Shown one piece after another: positions 33,760-43,233 of a stretch of DNA of 64,000 bases. The stretch covers positions 62,001-126,000 of the forward strand of contig NZ_CAMIHB010000009.1 in the NCBI RefSeq assembly GCF_946221635.1, in the 5' to 3' direction. This DNA is from an uncultured Rhodoferax sp. Its GTDB lineage: Bacteria; Pseudomonadota; Gammaproteobacteria; Burkholderiales; Burkholderiaceae_C. The notes beneath the pieces are model-generated. The model made no database searches, was not told where the DNA came from, and was given only the letters and a program-made list of their open reading frames with translations. Both the position numbers and the translations under genes were made by a program. The number at the start of each line of letters is the position of its first letter. Positions within the stretch are counted from its first letter, which is position 1.

Positions 33760-33782
33760 CTTATCCAGAACCGGACAAACCC

Positions 33783-34343
33783 ATGAGCAAGGCGTTTACC
33801 AAAGAGTCCGATGGTGCAGACGACGAGGATCTGCAATTGCCTGCGCTGCCAGCCGGCGGCAAGAACTACATCACGCCCCAAGGCTATGCCGCCCTGCGTG
33901 TCGAGCTGCTCGATCTCATCGACAACGAGCGCCCCAAGATCGTGGACGTGGTGCACTGGGCGGCCAGCAATGGCGACCGCTCCGAGAACGGTGACTACCT
34001 GTATGGCAAAAAGCGCCTGCGAGAAATCGATCGCCGCATCCGTTTTCTGACCAAGCGCCTGGAGATCGCAGAGGTCTCCGACCCTTCGGTGCACCACGGC
34101 AATGACCAGATCTTCTTTGGCGCAACCGTGACCTACGTGGACGACGCCGATGTGGAACGCACGGTCACCATCAAGGGCATCGACGAAGCCAACAGTGCGG
34201 CGGGCGAGGTGAGCTGGATTTCTCCCATCGCCCGCACCCTGCTCAAGGCGCGCGAGGGCGATGAACTCAAGCTGGTCATGCCTGACCGTGTTGCTACCAT
34301 CGAGGTGCTGCAGGTGCAATACCCCGCGCCGGCAAAGCGCTAA
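33783..34343 (+). CDS. greB: transcription elongation factor GreB
   Basis: A 186-residue protein. The N-terminal coiled coil (LRVELLDLIDNERPKIVDVV) reaches into the RNA polymerase channel with the acidic tip region NGDRSENGDYLYGKK. The C-terminal FKBP-like domain shows EVSWISPIARTLLKAREGD. It rescues backtracked polymerase by transcript cleavage. A 20-residue acidic extension precedes the usual start. Its TAA overlaps the spoT stop on the other strand. Confidence 0.95.
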   Translation: MSKAFTKESDGADDEDLQLPALPAGGKNYITPQGYAALRVELLDLIDNERPKIVDVVHWAASNGDRSENGDYLYGKKRLREIDRRIRFLTKRLEIAEVSDPSVHHGNDQIFFGATVTYVDDADVERTVTIKGIDEANSAAGEVSWISPIARTLLKAREGDELKLVMPDRVATIEVLQVQYPAPAKR

Positions 34344-36613
34344 GCGCTGCTGGTACTGACGCTGCGCATGGCCCGCAGCACCGACGGCGTGCGACGCAGG
34401 TTGCGCAAGGCGGCATCCAGATGGGCCGTATCCCGCACGGCCACGACAAAGCGCAGGTCGGACGCCTCTTGCACGCCATCCTGCCCCATGTCGATGTGGA
34501 TGATGTCCGCCTCCGCCGAGGCCAGTGCTGCCGCCACCTTGGCCAGCACGCCTTTGCCGTTGTTGACGGTGACCAGCACACCGGTTTCAAAGGAACGCAC
34601 CGGCTCGTCCGACCATTCCACGCCGATGAAGCGTTCACTGTCCTTGTTCAGCAGCTTGCGCGCCACCTGGCAGCCTTGCTGGTGCACGACCAGGCCTTCG
34701 CCCCGGCCCAGGTAGCCCACAATGGCATCGCCCGGGATGGGGCGGCAGCAGGTGGCGAACTGGACGGACGCGTTCTCGCTGCCGTCCAGTGTGATGGAGC
34801 CGAGCGACGTGGACTCGTGCGCGGTGAAGCGTTCGCGTGTCAGCAGCAGGGCGTCGGGGCGCTCGCCAGAGTCGGCCAGCAAGGTCACCATGCGCTTGGC
34901 GACGATATTGGCGATGCGTTTTCCCAATCCGATGTCGGTGAGCAATTCCTGCTGGCTTTTGTTGCCGGTAAAGCGCAGCACTTTTTCCCAGAGCGCTTCG
35001 TACGCAGGGTCATCGTCCGGGAACCGGTCTATGCCCTCAGCCCGCAAGGCCTGTTGCAGCAATCTGCTGCCCAGGCTCTCAGATTCGGTCTGGGCCATGG
35101 TCTTGAGGTGATGGCGAATCTTGGAGCGGGCTCGTCCGGTACGGACAAAACCCAGCCAAGCGGGATTGGGGGTCGAAGTGGGGGCCGTCACGATCTCGAC
35201 CACGTCACCATTTTTCAGTTCCGTACGCAGGGGGACTTGATCGCCGTTGATGCGCGCCGCCACGGTACGGTCGCCGATATTGCTGTGGATGGCATAGGCG
35301 AAATCGACCACGGTGGCTCCCCGCGGCAGCGCCATGATCTGGCTCTTGGGCGTGAACACATAGACAGCGTCGGGAAACAGGTCCACCTTGACATGGTCCC
35401 AGAACTCGGCGGCATCCCGCGTTTCGTCCTGGATGTCGAGCAGGGACTGCAGCCACTTGGTGCCCAGTCGGTCGCCGCCGGAGGGGTCGTCGGGGTTGTT
35501 GACCTTGTAGAGCCAATGGGCCGCGACCCCCGATTCGGCCACCACATGCATGGCCTCGGTGCGCATCTGGAACTCGACGTTGATACCGGCAGGCCCCACC
35601 AGCGTGGTGTGCAGCGACTGGTAGCCATTGACCTTGGGGATGGCAATATGGTCCTTGAACTTGCCGGGGACGGGCTTGTAGAGCTGGTGCAGCAGACCCA
35701 ACGCCGTGTAGCAATCGGTCACGCCGGGCACCAGCACGCGAAAACCGTAGATGTCGGTGACCTGGGCAAAGCTTAGGTGCTTGTCGTCCATCTTCTTGTA
35801 GATGGAGTACAGCGTCTTTTCGCGGCCGGCAATGCGGATGGGCATGTTGACGGCAGCGAATACGGCTTCGACCTCCTTTTGCACCTTCTGGATCAGGTCG
35901 CGGCGTCGGCTGCGCGCCTTGGCGACGGCCTTGGACAGCGTGGCGTAGCGCCAGGGGCGCAGGTGGCGGAAGGACAGGTCCTGCAGCTCGCGGTAGGTCT
36001 GGTTCAGGCCCAGGCGGTGCGCGATGGGGGCATAGATGTCCAGTGTCTCTGAGGAGATGCGGGCCCATTTGGTGCGCGGCACGTCCGAGAGCGTGCGCAT
36101 ATTGTGCGAACGGTCCGCCAGCTTGATGAGGATGACGCGCACGTCGCGCGCCATGGCCAGCAGCATCTTGCGGAAGGACTCCGCCTGGTTCTCCTCGCGC
36201 GTGTTGAACTGTAGCTTGTCGAGTTTGGTCAGCCCGTCCACCAGTTCCGCTACCGGCGAGCCAAACTTCTCGATCAGTTCAATCTTGGTGATGCCGCAGT
36301 CTTCAATCGCATCGTGCAGCAGCGCGGCCATGAGGGCCTGGGCGTCAAGTTTCCAGTCGGCACACTGGGCGGCCACGGCAATCGGATGGGTGATGTAGGG
36401 CTCGCCGTTGTTGCGCATCTGGCCCAGATGGGCTTCGTCGGCAAAACGGTAGGCCAGGCGCACCTGTTCCACATCGCTGGGGTTCAGGTAGTCCAGCTTG
36501 GCCGTCAGGCCGGCAAAACTGGCCGCTGCGGCATTGGCCGCCGCGACAGCGGGCATGGCCTTGGGCGCCGCCGTAGGGTCTGCCGAGAGGGTATGGTGAG
36601 GTGTGCTGCCCAT
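34340..36613 (-). CDS. spoT: bifunctional (p)ppGpp synthetase/hydrolase (RelA/SpoT family)
   Basis: A 757-residue Rsh protein. The hydrolase HD domain (about 50-190) shows ALLHDAIEDCGITK, the synthetase (about 240-360) YGFRVLVPGVTDCYTALG, then TGS (VFTPKSQIMALPRGATVVDF) and a C-terminal ACT domain (ETGVLVTVNNGKGVLAKVA). Both the HD pair and the synthetase residues are intact, so it should make and degrade the alarmone. It comes after rpoZ on the same strand but behind a terminator. Confidence 0.95.
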   Translation of the reverse strand: MGSTPHHTLSADPTAAPKAMPAVAAANAAAASFAGLTAKLDYLNPSDVEQVRLAYRFADEAHLGQMRNNGEPYITHPIAVAAQCADWKLDAQALMAALLHDAIEDCGITKIELIEKFGSPVAELVDGLTKLDKLQFNTREENQAESFRKMLLAMARDVRVILIKLADRSHNMRTLSDVPRTKWARISSETLDIYAPIAHRLGLNQTYRELQDLSFRHLRPWRYATLSKAVAKARSRRRDLIQKVQKEVEAVFAAVNMPIRIAGREKTLYSIYKKMDDKHLSFAQVTDIYGFRVLVPGVTDCYTALGLLHQLYKPVPGKFKDHIAIPKVNGYQSLHTTLVGPAGINVEFQMRTEAMHVVAESGVAAHWLYKVNNPDDPSGGDRLGTKWLQSLLDIQDETRDAAEFWDHVKVDLFPDAVYVFTPKSQIMALPRGATVVDFAYAIHSNIGDRTVAARINGDQVPLRTELKNGDVVEIVTAPTSTPNPAWLGFVRTGRARSKIRHHLKTMAQTESESLGSRLLQQALRAEGIDRFPDDDPAYEALWEKVLRFTGNKSQQELLTDIGLGKRIANIVAKRMVTLLADSGERPDALLLTRERFTAHESTSLGSITLDGSENASVQFATCCRPIPGDAIVGYLGRGEGLVVHQQGCQVARKLLNKDSERFIGVEWSDEPVRSFETGVLVTVNNGKGVLAKVAAALASAEADIIHIDMGQDGVQEASDLRFVVAVRDTAHLDAALRNLRRTPSVLRAMRSVSTSSA

Positions 36614-36655
36614 GGCTCAAATGTAGCGCGAGCGCCGCCGTGGCGCAGTTCAGAC

Positions 36656-36685
36656 GAAAAAAAGCACCGCAAGCGGTGCTTTTCA
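36656..36685 (-). terminator. rho-independent terminator of the gmk-rpoZ transcript
   Basis: GCACCGC (36664-36670) pairs with GCGGTGC (36673-36679), extended by A-T pairs on both sides; read leftward it ends in a run of seven T. It lies between rpoZ and spoT. Confidence 0.85.
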
Positions 36686-36699
36686 GGAGCGGGAATGGC

Positions 36700-36903
36700 T
36701 TAGAGAGGGACTTTTTTGAGCATCTCGATGCCCACCTTGCCGGCTGCGATTTCGCGCAGGGCCGTCACGCCGGGCTTGTTCTTGCTCTCGATCTTGGGGG
36801 TGTGACCCTGGCTGAGCATGCGGGCGCGGTAGGTGGCTGCCAGAACCAGCTGGAAGCGGTTGGGGATCTGCTCGAGGCAGTCTTCGACAGTGATACGGGC
36901 CAT
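36700..36903 (-). CDS. rpoZ: RNA polymerase omega subunit
   Basis: A 67-residue protein with the omega signature MARITVEDCLEQIPNRFQLV and ALREIAAGKVG. It helps assemble RNA polymerase and forms part of the ppGpp site, which fits the neighbouring spoT. ATG 36903 follows GGAG. It lies 16 bases after gmk. Confidence 0.96.
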   Translation of the reverse strand: MARITVEDCLEQIPNRFQLVLAATYRARMLSQGHTPKIESKNKPGVTALREIAAGKVGIEMLKKVPL

Positions 36904-36919
36904 GGAAATCTCCGGAAAG

Positions 36920-37540
36920 CTAGAGGATGTTGAGCGCCTGGAATGTCTCGGCACGGGCGCGGCGCTGTGCGGAAACCTTGAGTCGCTGCGAATGGACGAT
37001 GGTTTTCAGGTCGAAAAGCGCACGGTCAAACAATTCGTTGATTATAACGAAGTCGAATTTTCCGACCTGGGCGACTTCCAGCTGGGCGTTTTTCATGCGC
37101 ATGTCGATGATCTCCGCCGAGTCCTCGCCGCGGCGTTCCAGGCGGGAGCGCAGTTCCTCCCAACTGGGCGGGAGGATGAAGATGCAGACCGCGTTGGCGA
37201 ACACGTTCTTGATCTGGATGGCGCCCTGGAAGTCGATTTCCAGGATGACGTCCGCGCCCATGGCCATGCGGTCCTCGATGGCCTTTTTGGAGGTGCCATA
37301 TCGGTTGGCGTGCACGTGGGCCCATTCCACAAAGGCGTCGGCGGCCACCATGGCGTCGAATTCCTGCTGCGAGACAAAGAAGTACTCGCGGCCATGCTTT
37401 TCCTGGCCGCGCGGGGGACGGGTGGTGTGGGAAACCGAGGGTTGCAGGCGGGAGTCGAGTTCGAGCAGGGCCTTGCAGAGGCTGGACTTGCCCGCCCCGC
37501 TGGGGGCTGCAACAACAAAGAGGTTTCCGGGGTAGTCCAT
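36920..37540 (-). CDS. gmk: guanylate kinase
   Basis: A 206-residue enzyme. The P-loop is VVAAPSGAGKSSLCKALL, and the GMP-binding part has SVSHTTRPPRGQEKHGREYFF. It turns GMP into GDP. It heads the gmk-rpoZ-spoT order that is widespread in proteobacteria. Confidence 0.97.
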   Translation of the reverse strand: MDYPGNLFVVAAPSGAGKSSLCKALLELDSRLQPSVSHTTRPPRGQEKHGREYFFVSQQEFDAMVAADAFVEWAHVHANRYGTSKKAIEDRMAMGADVILEIDFQGAIQIKNVFANAVCIFILPPSWEELRSRLERRGEDSAEIIDMRMKNAQLEVAQVGKFDFVIINELFDRALFDLKTIVHSQRLKVSAQRRARAETFQALNIL

Positions 37541-37578
37541 GCGACGGTGGCTCCGAGGTGGCGGTGGCTGAAGTCGCC

Positions 37579-38496
37579 TTATTCTAAGTTCTGAACCTGT
37601 TCACGCATCTGTTCGATCAGCACCTTCATGTCCACCGAGATATGGGTGAGCTCCAGTGCGGCGGACTTGGAGCCCAGGGTGTTGGCTTCACGGTGCAGCT
37701 CCTGAATCAGGAAGTCCAGGCGTTTGCCGATCTCGCCGCCCTTCTTGATCAGGCGTTCCAGCTCCTCCAGATGGGAGTTGAGGCGGGTGATTTCCTCGGC
37801 CACATCGATGCGGATGGCAAAAGCCGTGGCTTCCGTCAGCGCACGGTCTTGGGCCGCCTCGGGCAGGGTGGCGCCTTCGGTCAGGGCCATGGCTTCCTTC
37901 CAGCGCTCCATGAAACGTTGGCGCTGCTGCTCCACCAGTTGGGGCACCATGGGGCCGGCCTTGTCGGCCAGCGCCCGCAGCTGGCTGATGTGGCCCAGCA
38001 GCATGGTGGCCAGGCGTGCGCCCTCGCGCTGGCGCGCAGCCAGCAGTTCCTTGAGGGCTTTTTCGGCCAGGGGCACGACGTCGGCGCTCCAATCCCGCGG
38101 GCTGCCTTGCTCGGTGGCCGCCAGGCGCAGTACATCGGCCACGCTCAGGGGGCTGGCGCTGGGTAGCCAGGCGCGTACGCTGTCCTGCGCGGCATTGAGG
38201 CGCTGCAGCAGTTTGGGCGTGGGTTCGGCGATGCTGCTGGCGCTGCCGGTTTCGACCGAAGCGCGTACCTCGATCTTGCCGCGTTTGAGCTTGGCGCCCA
38301 ACAGTTCTCGCAGTGCGGGTTCGAACTGGCGCAGGTCTTCGGGCAGGCGAAACGTGAGGTCCAGAAAGCGGCTGTTGACCGAGCGGATTTCCAGTCCCAA
38401 CTGGGTCACGGGCTGGTTGCGGGCTTCGCCTTCGGGGGCGCTGGAGGCTGTGCTGTGCTGGGCACTGGCATAGCCAGTCATGCTGTAAACTGGCAT
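37579..38496 (-). CDS. yicC: YicC-family endoribonuclease
   Basis: A 305-residue protein. MTGYASA near the start, GLEIRSVNSRFLDLTFRLPE in the N-terminal domain and the C-terminal KLDFLIQELHREANTLGSKS match YicC. E. coli YicC takes part in RNA cleavage, for example of the small RNA RyhB. I chose ATG 38496; upstream residues in the open frame are unlike the family. It diverges from the kinase gene. Confidence 0.93.
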   Translation of the reverse strand: MPVYSMTGYASAQHSTASSAPEGEARNQPVTQLGLEIRSVNSRFLDLTFRLPEDLRQFEPALRELLGAKLKRGKIEVRASVETGSASSIAEPTPKLLQRLNAAQDSVRAWLPSASPLSVADVLRLAATEQGSPRDWSADVVPLAEKALKELLAARQREGARLATMLLGHISQLRALADKAGPMVPQLVEQQRQRFMERWKEAMALTEGATLPEAAQDRALTEATAFAIRIDVAEEITRLNSHLEELERLIKKGGEIGKRLDFLIQELHREANTLGSKSAALELTHISVDMKVLIEQMREQVQNLE

Positions 38497-38574
38497 CACG
38501 GGTTCTCGCTGCGTTGAAACGGCCCCGAGAATAACCCGGTTCATACGCAACCGACGAGCTCTCACCCCGCATTT

Positions 38575-39582
38575 ATGTCAAAGGTCAAACCCGCACCGTT
38601 ACCCCCAGACACCATCATTGGCGGTTACCGCATCATCCGCAAGGTGGCGGCAGGGGGCTTCGGTCTGGTCTATCTGGCGCTGGATGCCGAAGGGCAGCAG
38701 GTGGCGGTCAAGGAATACCTGCCATCCTCCCTGGCCAGCAGGGCGCCCGGCGAGTTGCTGCCGCAGGTGCAGCCCGAGAAGCTGTCGCTCTACCGCCTGG
38801 GCCTGAAGAGCTTCTTTGAAGAAGGGCGTTCGCTGGCCCAGATCTCCCACCCTTCGGTGGTGAGTGTGTTGAATTTCTTCCGTGAGAACGAAACCGTCTA
38901 CATGGTGATGAACTACCTGGAGGGCGCGGCCCTGCAGGACTTCATCGTCACTGCGCGCGACCAGAAGAAGAGCAAGGTGTTCCGCGAGTCCACCATACGC
39001 TCCCTGTTTGACGAGATCCTGCGCGGACTGCGCATCGTGCACCAGCACAAGATGCTGCACCTGGACATCAAGCCGGCCAACATCTTCATCACCGACGACA
39101 ACAAGTCGGTGCTCATCGACTTCGGCGCAGCGCGCGAAGTGCTGAGCAAAGAGGGCAACTTCATCCGCCCCATGTACACGCCCGGCTTTGCCGCGCCCGA
39201 GATGTACCGGCGCGATGCCTCCATGGGCCCGTGGACCGATATCTATGCCATCGGCGCCTGCATCTACGCCTGCATGCAAGGCTATCCGCCGAACGAGGCG
39301 CCCCAGCGTCTGGAGAAGGACCGCATCACCACGGCCTTGGCCCGCCTGCGCGGCGTGTACTCCGACAACCTGATCGAGGTGGTGGAGTGGTGCATGTCGC
39401 TGGACCCGCTCTCGCGTCCGCAGTCGGTGTTTGCCTTGCAAAAGGAACTGTCCCGCGAAGGGGAGCGGCGTTACACCAAGCTCTCGGTGGGCGAGAAGGT
39501 ACGCATGCAGTTTGACTCCATGGTGGCCGACACCAAGAAGACCGTGCAAGGCGCGGTGGGCGCGTCGGGCAAGCCGAAATGA
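38575..39582 (+). CDS. serine/threonine protein kinase
   Basis: A 335-residue Hanks-type kinase. The glycine loop is VAAGGFGLVYLAL, the ATP lysine VAVKEYL, the catalytic loop HLDIKPANIF and the metal motif LIDFGAAREV. The C-terminal 45 residues are basic and lack a membrane segment, so it is cytosolic. Its TGA overlaps the ATG of the PP2C gene, making a kinase-phosphatase pair. The target is unknown. Confidence 0.93.
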   Translation: MSKVKPAPLPPDTIIGGYRIIRKVAAGGFGLVYLALDAEGQQVAVKEYLPSSLASRAPGELLPQVQPEKLSLYRLGLKSFFEEGRSLAQISHPSVVSVLNFFRENETVYMVMNYLEGAALQDFIVTARDQKKSKVFRESTIRSLFDEILRGLRIVHQHKMLHLDIKPANIFITDDNKSVLIDFGAAREVLSKEGNFIRPMYTPGFAAPEMYRRDASMGPWTDIYAIGACIYACMQGYPPNEAPQRLEKDRITTALARLRGVYSDNLIEVVEWCMSLDPLSRPQSVFALQKELSREGERRYTKLSVGEKVRMQFDSMVADTKKTVQGAVGASGKPK

Positions 39583-40496
39583 AATTCTCTGTCTTCCAGA
39601 TCAGCCGCAAGGGCGGTCGCGAAAAGAACGAAGACCGCATGGGGTATTGCTACACCAAGGCGTCGGGTCTGTTCCTGCTGGCCGATGGTATGGGGGGGCA
39701 CCCCGAAGGGGAGGTGGCGGCGCAGATGGCCCTCCAGGTCATCTCCGCGCTGTACCAGAAGGAGGCCGTTCCCGAGATCGAGGACGTCAAGGGTTTCTTC
39801 CACCGGGCCATTCTTGCGGCGCACCGCCAGATCCTGCGTTACGCGGCGGAAAAACACCTCAACGACACACCGCGGACCACACTGGTGGCAGGCATTGTGC
39901 AGAGTGGGGCGGCGCATTGGGTGCACTGCGGGGACTCCCGTCTGTATTTCGTTCGCCATGGTGAGCTGCTGGCCCGCACGCGCGACCATTCCTACCTGGA
40001 GCAGCGGGAGGGCGAGCGCCCCGCCGGGCACCCCAGCCCGGTGTTCAACCGCAACGTGCTCTACACCTGCCTGGGTTCGCCCACCAAGCCGGTGTTCGAC
40101 ATCACCGGCCCGGTGCCACTGCAGCAGGGTGACCGCATCATGCTGTGTTCTGACGGTTTGTGGGGCAATGTGGACGACGCCAGCATCGTCTACCACCTGG
40201 CGCAAAAGCCGGTGGCCGATTCGGCCCCGGATCTGGTCGAGAAGGCCCTGTTCAATGGCGGACCGCACTGTGACAACGTCACGCTGGTGACCATGGAGTG
40301 GGAGACCCCGGACAGCTTCGAGTCCACGCGCGGCTCCATCTCCACCGACAGCATCGAGGAGGGTGTGTTCGCCTCCACGGTGCAGGCGGGCTGGCTGGAC
40401 TCCACGGTGGATGACCTGGACGACGCCGCCATCGAGCGCTCCATTGCCGAGATCAACGAAGCCATTCGCCGTTCCGCCGCCCGCAACAAGCCTTGA
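39579..40496 (+). CDS. PP2C-type serine/threonine phosphatase
   Basis: A 305-residue protein. Metal-site motifs are NEDRMGYCY, LLADGMGGHPEGE, HCGDSRLYFVR and LCSDGLWGNVDD, followed by GGPHCDNVTLVTMEW. It should reverse the action of the kinase encoded by the overlapping upstream gene. The last 60 residues are acidic and serine-rich and may be a target of phosphorylation. It precedes rph by 35 bases. Confidence 0.94.
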   Translation: MKFSVFQISRKGGREKNEDRMGYCYTKASGLFLLADGMGGHPEGEVAAQMALQVISALYQKEAVPEIEDVKGFFHRAILAAHRQILRYAAEKHLNDTPRTTLVAGIVQSGAAHWVHCGDSRLYFVRHGELLARTRDHSYLEQREGERPAGHPSPVFNRNVLYTCLGSPTKPVFDITGPVPLQQGDRIMLCSDGLWGNVDDASIVYHLAQKPVADSAPDLVEKALFNGGPHCDNVTLVTMEWETPDSFESTRGSISTDSIEEGVFASTVQAGWLDSTVDDLDDAAIERSIAEINEAIRRSAARNKP

Positions 40497-40531
40497 GGGG
40501 CTTGTGGGGCTTCTCCTTCCAAGGACTTTGC

Positions 40532-41260
40532 ATGACTGACTTTGCCCGCAGCGGCCAGCGCGCCGCCAACGCCTTGCGCCCGGTGCGCATCACGCGCCAC
40601 TACACCATGCACGCCGAAGGCTCGGTACTTATTGAGTTCGGCCATACCAAGGTGCTGTGCACCGCCTCGGTGGAAGAGCGCGTGCCGCCGCACAAGCGTG
40701 GCAGCGGCGAGGGCTGGGTGACGGCCGAGTACGGCATGCTGCCGCGCGCCACCCACAGCCGCAGCGACCGCGAAGCGGCCAAGGGCAAGCAGAGCGGGCG
40801 TACGCAAGAGATCCAGCGCCTCATCGGCCGCTCGCTGCGCGCCGTGTTTGATTTGAAGAAACTGGGCGAGCGCACCATTCAGCTCGATTGCGATGTGATC
40901 CAGGCCGACGGTGGCACGCGCACGGCGGCCATCACCGGCGCCTTTGTGGCCGCGCAGGACGCGGTGAATGGTCTGCTGGCGGCGGGCAAGGTGGCCGAGA
41001 CGCCGATCACTGCCGCAGTGGCGGCGATCAGCGTGGGCATTGTGCAGGGCACGCCGCTGCTGGACCTGGAGTACACCGAAGACTCCGCCTGCGACACCGA
41101 TATGAATGTGGTGATGACCGGTGCGGGCCACTTTGTGGAGGTGCAGGGCACGGCCGAGGGCGTGGCCTTCACGCGCGCCGAGATGGACCAGCTGCTGGGC
41201 CTGGCAGAAAAAGGCATCACCGAGCTGATGGCCTTGCAGCAGCAGGCACTATCAAAATAA
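40532..41260 (+). CDS. rph: ribonuclease PH
   Basis: A 242-residue phosphorolytic exonuclease that trims tRNA 3' ends. Signatures are LRPVRITRHYTMHAEGSVLI, GWVTAEYGMLPRATHSRS and CDVIQADGGTRTAAITGAFV. ATG 40532 follows AAGGA. The last codons (ALSK) and the TAA are inside dispersed repeat copy 5. Confidence 0.97.
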   Translation: MTDFARSGQRAANALRPVRITRHYTMHAEGSVLIEFGHTKVLCTASVEERVPPHKRGSGEGWVTAEYGMLPRATHSRSDREAAKGKQSGRTQEIQRLIGRSLRAVFDLKKLGERTIQLDCDVIQADGGTRTAAITGAFVAAQDAVNGLLAAGKVAETPITAAVAAISVGIVQGTPLLDLEYTEDSACDTDMNVVMTGAGHFVEVQGTAEGVAFTRAEMDQLLGLAEKGITELMALQQQALSK

Positions 41261-41301
41261 TAGCTGCTGGCGCATATTCCATGAGGGCTAGAGGCCTATT
41301 T
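41249..41301 (+). repeat. dispersed Comamonadaceae-type repeat, copy 5
   Basis: CTATCAAAATAATAGCTGCT, then GGCGCATATTCCATGAGGGC and TAGAGGCC. This is the most complete copy in the window. Its left end encodes the last residues and stop of rph; its right end reaches the rdgB start region. Confidence 0.85.
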
Positions 41302-41303
41302 TT

Positions 41304-41909
41304 ATGAAAATTGTTCTCGCATCCAACAACCTGGGCAAGCTGGCCGAACTGCAGGCCATGTTCGCGCCGCTGGGTTGCACGCTGGTGCGCCAGGGCGACC
41401 TGGGCGTTCCCGAAGCGCCCGAACCTTACCGTACCTTTGTGGAGAACGCGCTGACCAAGGCGCGCAACGCGGCCCAGCACACGGGCCTGCCCGCGCTGGC
41501 CGATGACGCCGGTCTGTGTGTGGATGCCTTTGGCGGTCTGCCCGGTGTGGACACCGCCTACTACGCCACCCAGCATGGCTACGCCAAGGGTGATGACAAC
41601 AACGTCACCGCGCTCTTGGAGCAGATGCAGGGCATCGCCAACCGCCGCTGCGCGATGGTCAGCACCCTGGTGGCGGTGCGCTCGCCTGAAGACCCCGAGC
41701 CGCTGATTGCCGTGGGCCGCGTGGTGGGTGAGGTGGCCCAAGAGCGCCTGGGCAGCAACGGTTTTGGCTTCGACCCCATCATGTGGATTCCCGAGTTCGG
41801 CCAGACCTTTGCCCAACTGCCGGTGGAGGTGAAGAACGCCCACAGCCACCGCGGTCGCGCTTCCCAGGCCATGGCGGCGCTCATTCGTGCCAACTGGCTG
41901 GGAGCCTGA
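41304..41909 (+). CDS. rdgB: XTP/dITP diphosphatase (HAM1/RdgB)
   Basis: A 201-residue enzyme. KIVLASNNLGKLAELQAMF, then LPALADDAGLCVDAFGGLPG and GSNGFGFDPIMWIPEFGQTF match the family. It removes non-canonical purine nucleotides to protect DNA. Its start lies directly after repeat copy 5, so the repeat may form part of its leader. Confidence 0.96.
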   Translation: MKIVLASNNLGKLAELQAMFAPLGCTLVRQGDLGVPEAPEPYRTFVENALTKARNAAQHTGLPALADDAGLCVDAFGGLPGVDTAYYATQHGYAKGDDNNVTALLEQMQGIANRRCAMVSTLVAVRSPEDPEPLIAVGRVVGEVAQERLGSNGFGFDPIMWIPEFGQTFAQLPVEVKNAHSHRGRASQAMAALIRANWLGA

Positions 41910-41915
41910 GCGGCC

Positions 41916-43154
41916 ATGATTCCCATCACGCCACAGGGGAGCGAGGCGGATGCCGCGGTGCAGCGTGATATTCAGCACTACATGCGCCCCGGCACGCTGC
42001 AGCTGGCTGCGTTGCCGCCGCTGTCGCTCTATGTGCACCTGCCCTGGTGCCTGAAGAAATGCCCCTACTGCGACTTCAACTCGCACGAGCAAAACGCCAG
42101 CGGTTTGCAGGAGCAGCGCTACATCGACGCAGTCATTGCCGATCTGGAGGCGGCGCTGCCTCTGATCTGGGGCCGCACGGTGCACAGCATCTTCATTGGC
42201 GGCGGCACGCCCAGCCTGTTCTCGCCGCAGGCCATTGACCGCCTGCTGGCCGACATCCGTGCGCGCCTGCGGCTGGAGGCGGACTGCGAGATCACCATGG
42301 AGGCCAACCCTGGCACCTTCGAGAAGGACCGCTTCAAGGCCTTCCGCAGCGCCGGCGTCACGCGCCTGTCGATCGGCGTGCAGAGCTTCAACGATGACCA
42401 CCTGAAGGCACTGGGCCGTGTCCACGACCGCGCACAGGCCTTGGCTGCCGTGGAAGAGGCGGCGCAGTCCTTCGATACCTTCAACCTGGACATCATGTAC
42501 GCGCTGCCGGGGCAAACGCTGGATCAGCTGGACGCCGACATCCAACTGGCGCTGCAGTTCGCGCCACCGCACATTTCCATCTACCACCTCACCATCGAAC
42601 CCAACACCTACTTCGCGAAGTTCCCACCGCAGGTGCCCGAGGACGACGTGGCCTACGCGATGCTGGACCACATCACCGAGAAGACGGGCGTTGCGGGACT
42701 GGAGCGTTACGAGGTATCGGCCTACGCCAAGCCCGCACACCGCTGTTTTCACAACCTCAACTACTGGCAGTTTGGCGATTACCTCGGCATTGGTGCGGGG
42801 GCGCACAGCAAGCTCAGCTTTGCGCACCGGGTGGTGCGCCAGGTGCGCTTTCGTGACCCCACGCGCTACATGCAGCAGGCTCTGGCGGGCAATGCGTTAG
42901 CGCAGGATGAGGAGGTGGCACGTGCGGACCTGCCCTTCGAATACATGCTCAACGCGCTACGCCTGCGCCATGGGTTTGGGCTGCGCGACTTCACCGAACG
43001 CACCGGCCTGGCCATCACCGCCATTGAAGCCGGCCTGCAGGAGGCCGAGCGCAAGGGCCTGATCGAACGCGACTTTGCCCGTGTGCGGCCTACCGTGCGG
43101 GGCTTTGACTTCCTCAGCGACCTGCAAGAACTCTTTCTGAAAGAAGAGAACTAG
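41916..43154 (+). CDS. hemW: HemW, radical SAM heme chaperone
   Basis: A 412-residue protein. The iron-sulfur motif is CLKKCPYCDFNSHE, preceded by SLYVHLPW, and FIGGGTPSLFS follows. HemW was long mistaken for an oxygen-independent coproporphyrinogen oxidase; true HemN has an extra N-terminal part absent here. It lies six bases after rdgB. A second start further in is possible but the SLYVHLPW strand must be included. Confidence 0.94.
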   Translation: MIPITPQGSEADAAVQRDIQHYMRPGTLQLAALPPLSLYVHLPWCLKKCPYCDFNSHEQNASGLQEQRYIDAVIADLEAALPLIWGRTVHSIFIGGGTPSLFSPQAIDRLLADIRARLRLEADCEITMEANPGTFEKDRFKAFRSAGVTRLSIGVQSFNDDHLKALGRVHDRAQALAAVEEAAQSFDTFNLDIMYALPGQTLDQLDADIQLALQFAPPHISIYHLTIEPNTYFAKFPPQVPEDDVAYAMLDHITEKTGVAGLERYEVSAYAKPAHRCFHNLNYWQFGDYLGIGAGAHSKLSFAHRVVRQVRFRDPTRYMQQALAGNALAQDEEVARADLPFEYMLNALRLRHGFGLRDFTERTGLAITAIEAGLQEAERKGLIERDFARVRPTVRGFDFLSDLQELFLKEEN

Positions 43155-43233
43155 GGGCCAGCCTGTGCTCGTCGGTGGGCCGGGGAGATAATTTCCAGGT
43201 CGGGCTACGCCGGCAAGACACAGGAGGGTTTCC

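Noticed and set aside
41916..43154. Oxygen-independent coproporphyrinogen oxidase (HemN)
   Set aside because: The N-terminal extension of true HemN is missing and the gene follows rdgB, the usual HemW neighbourhood.
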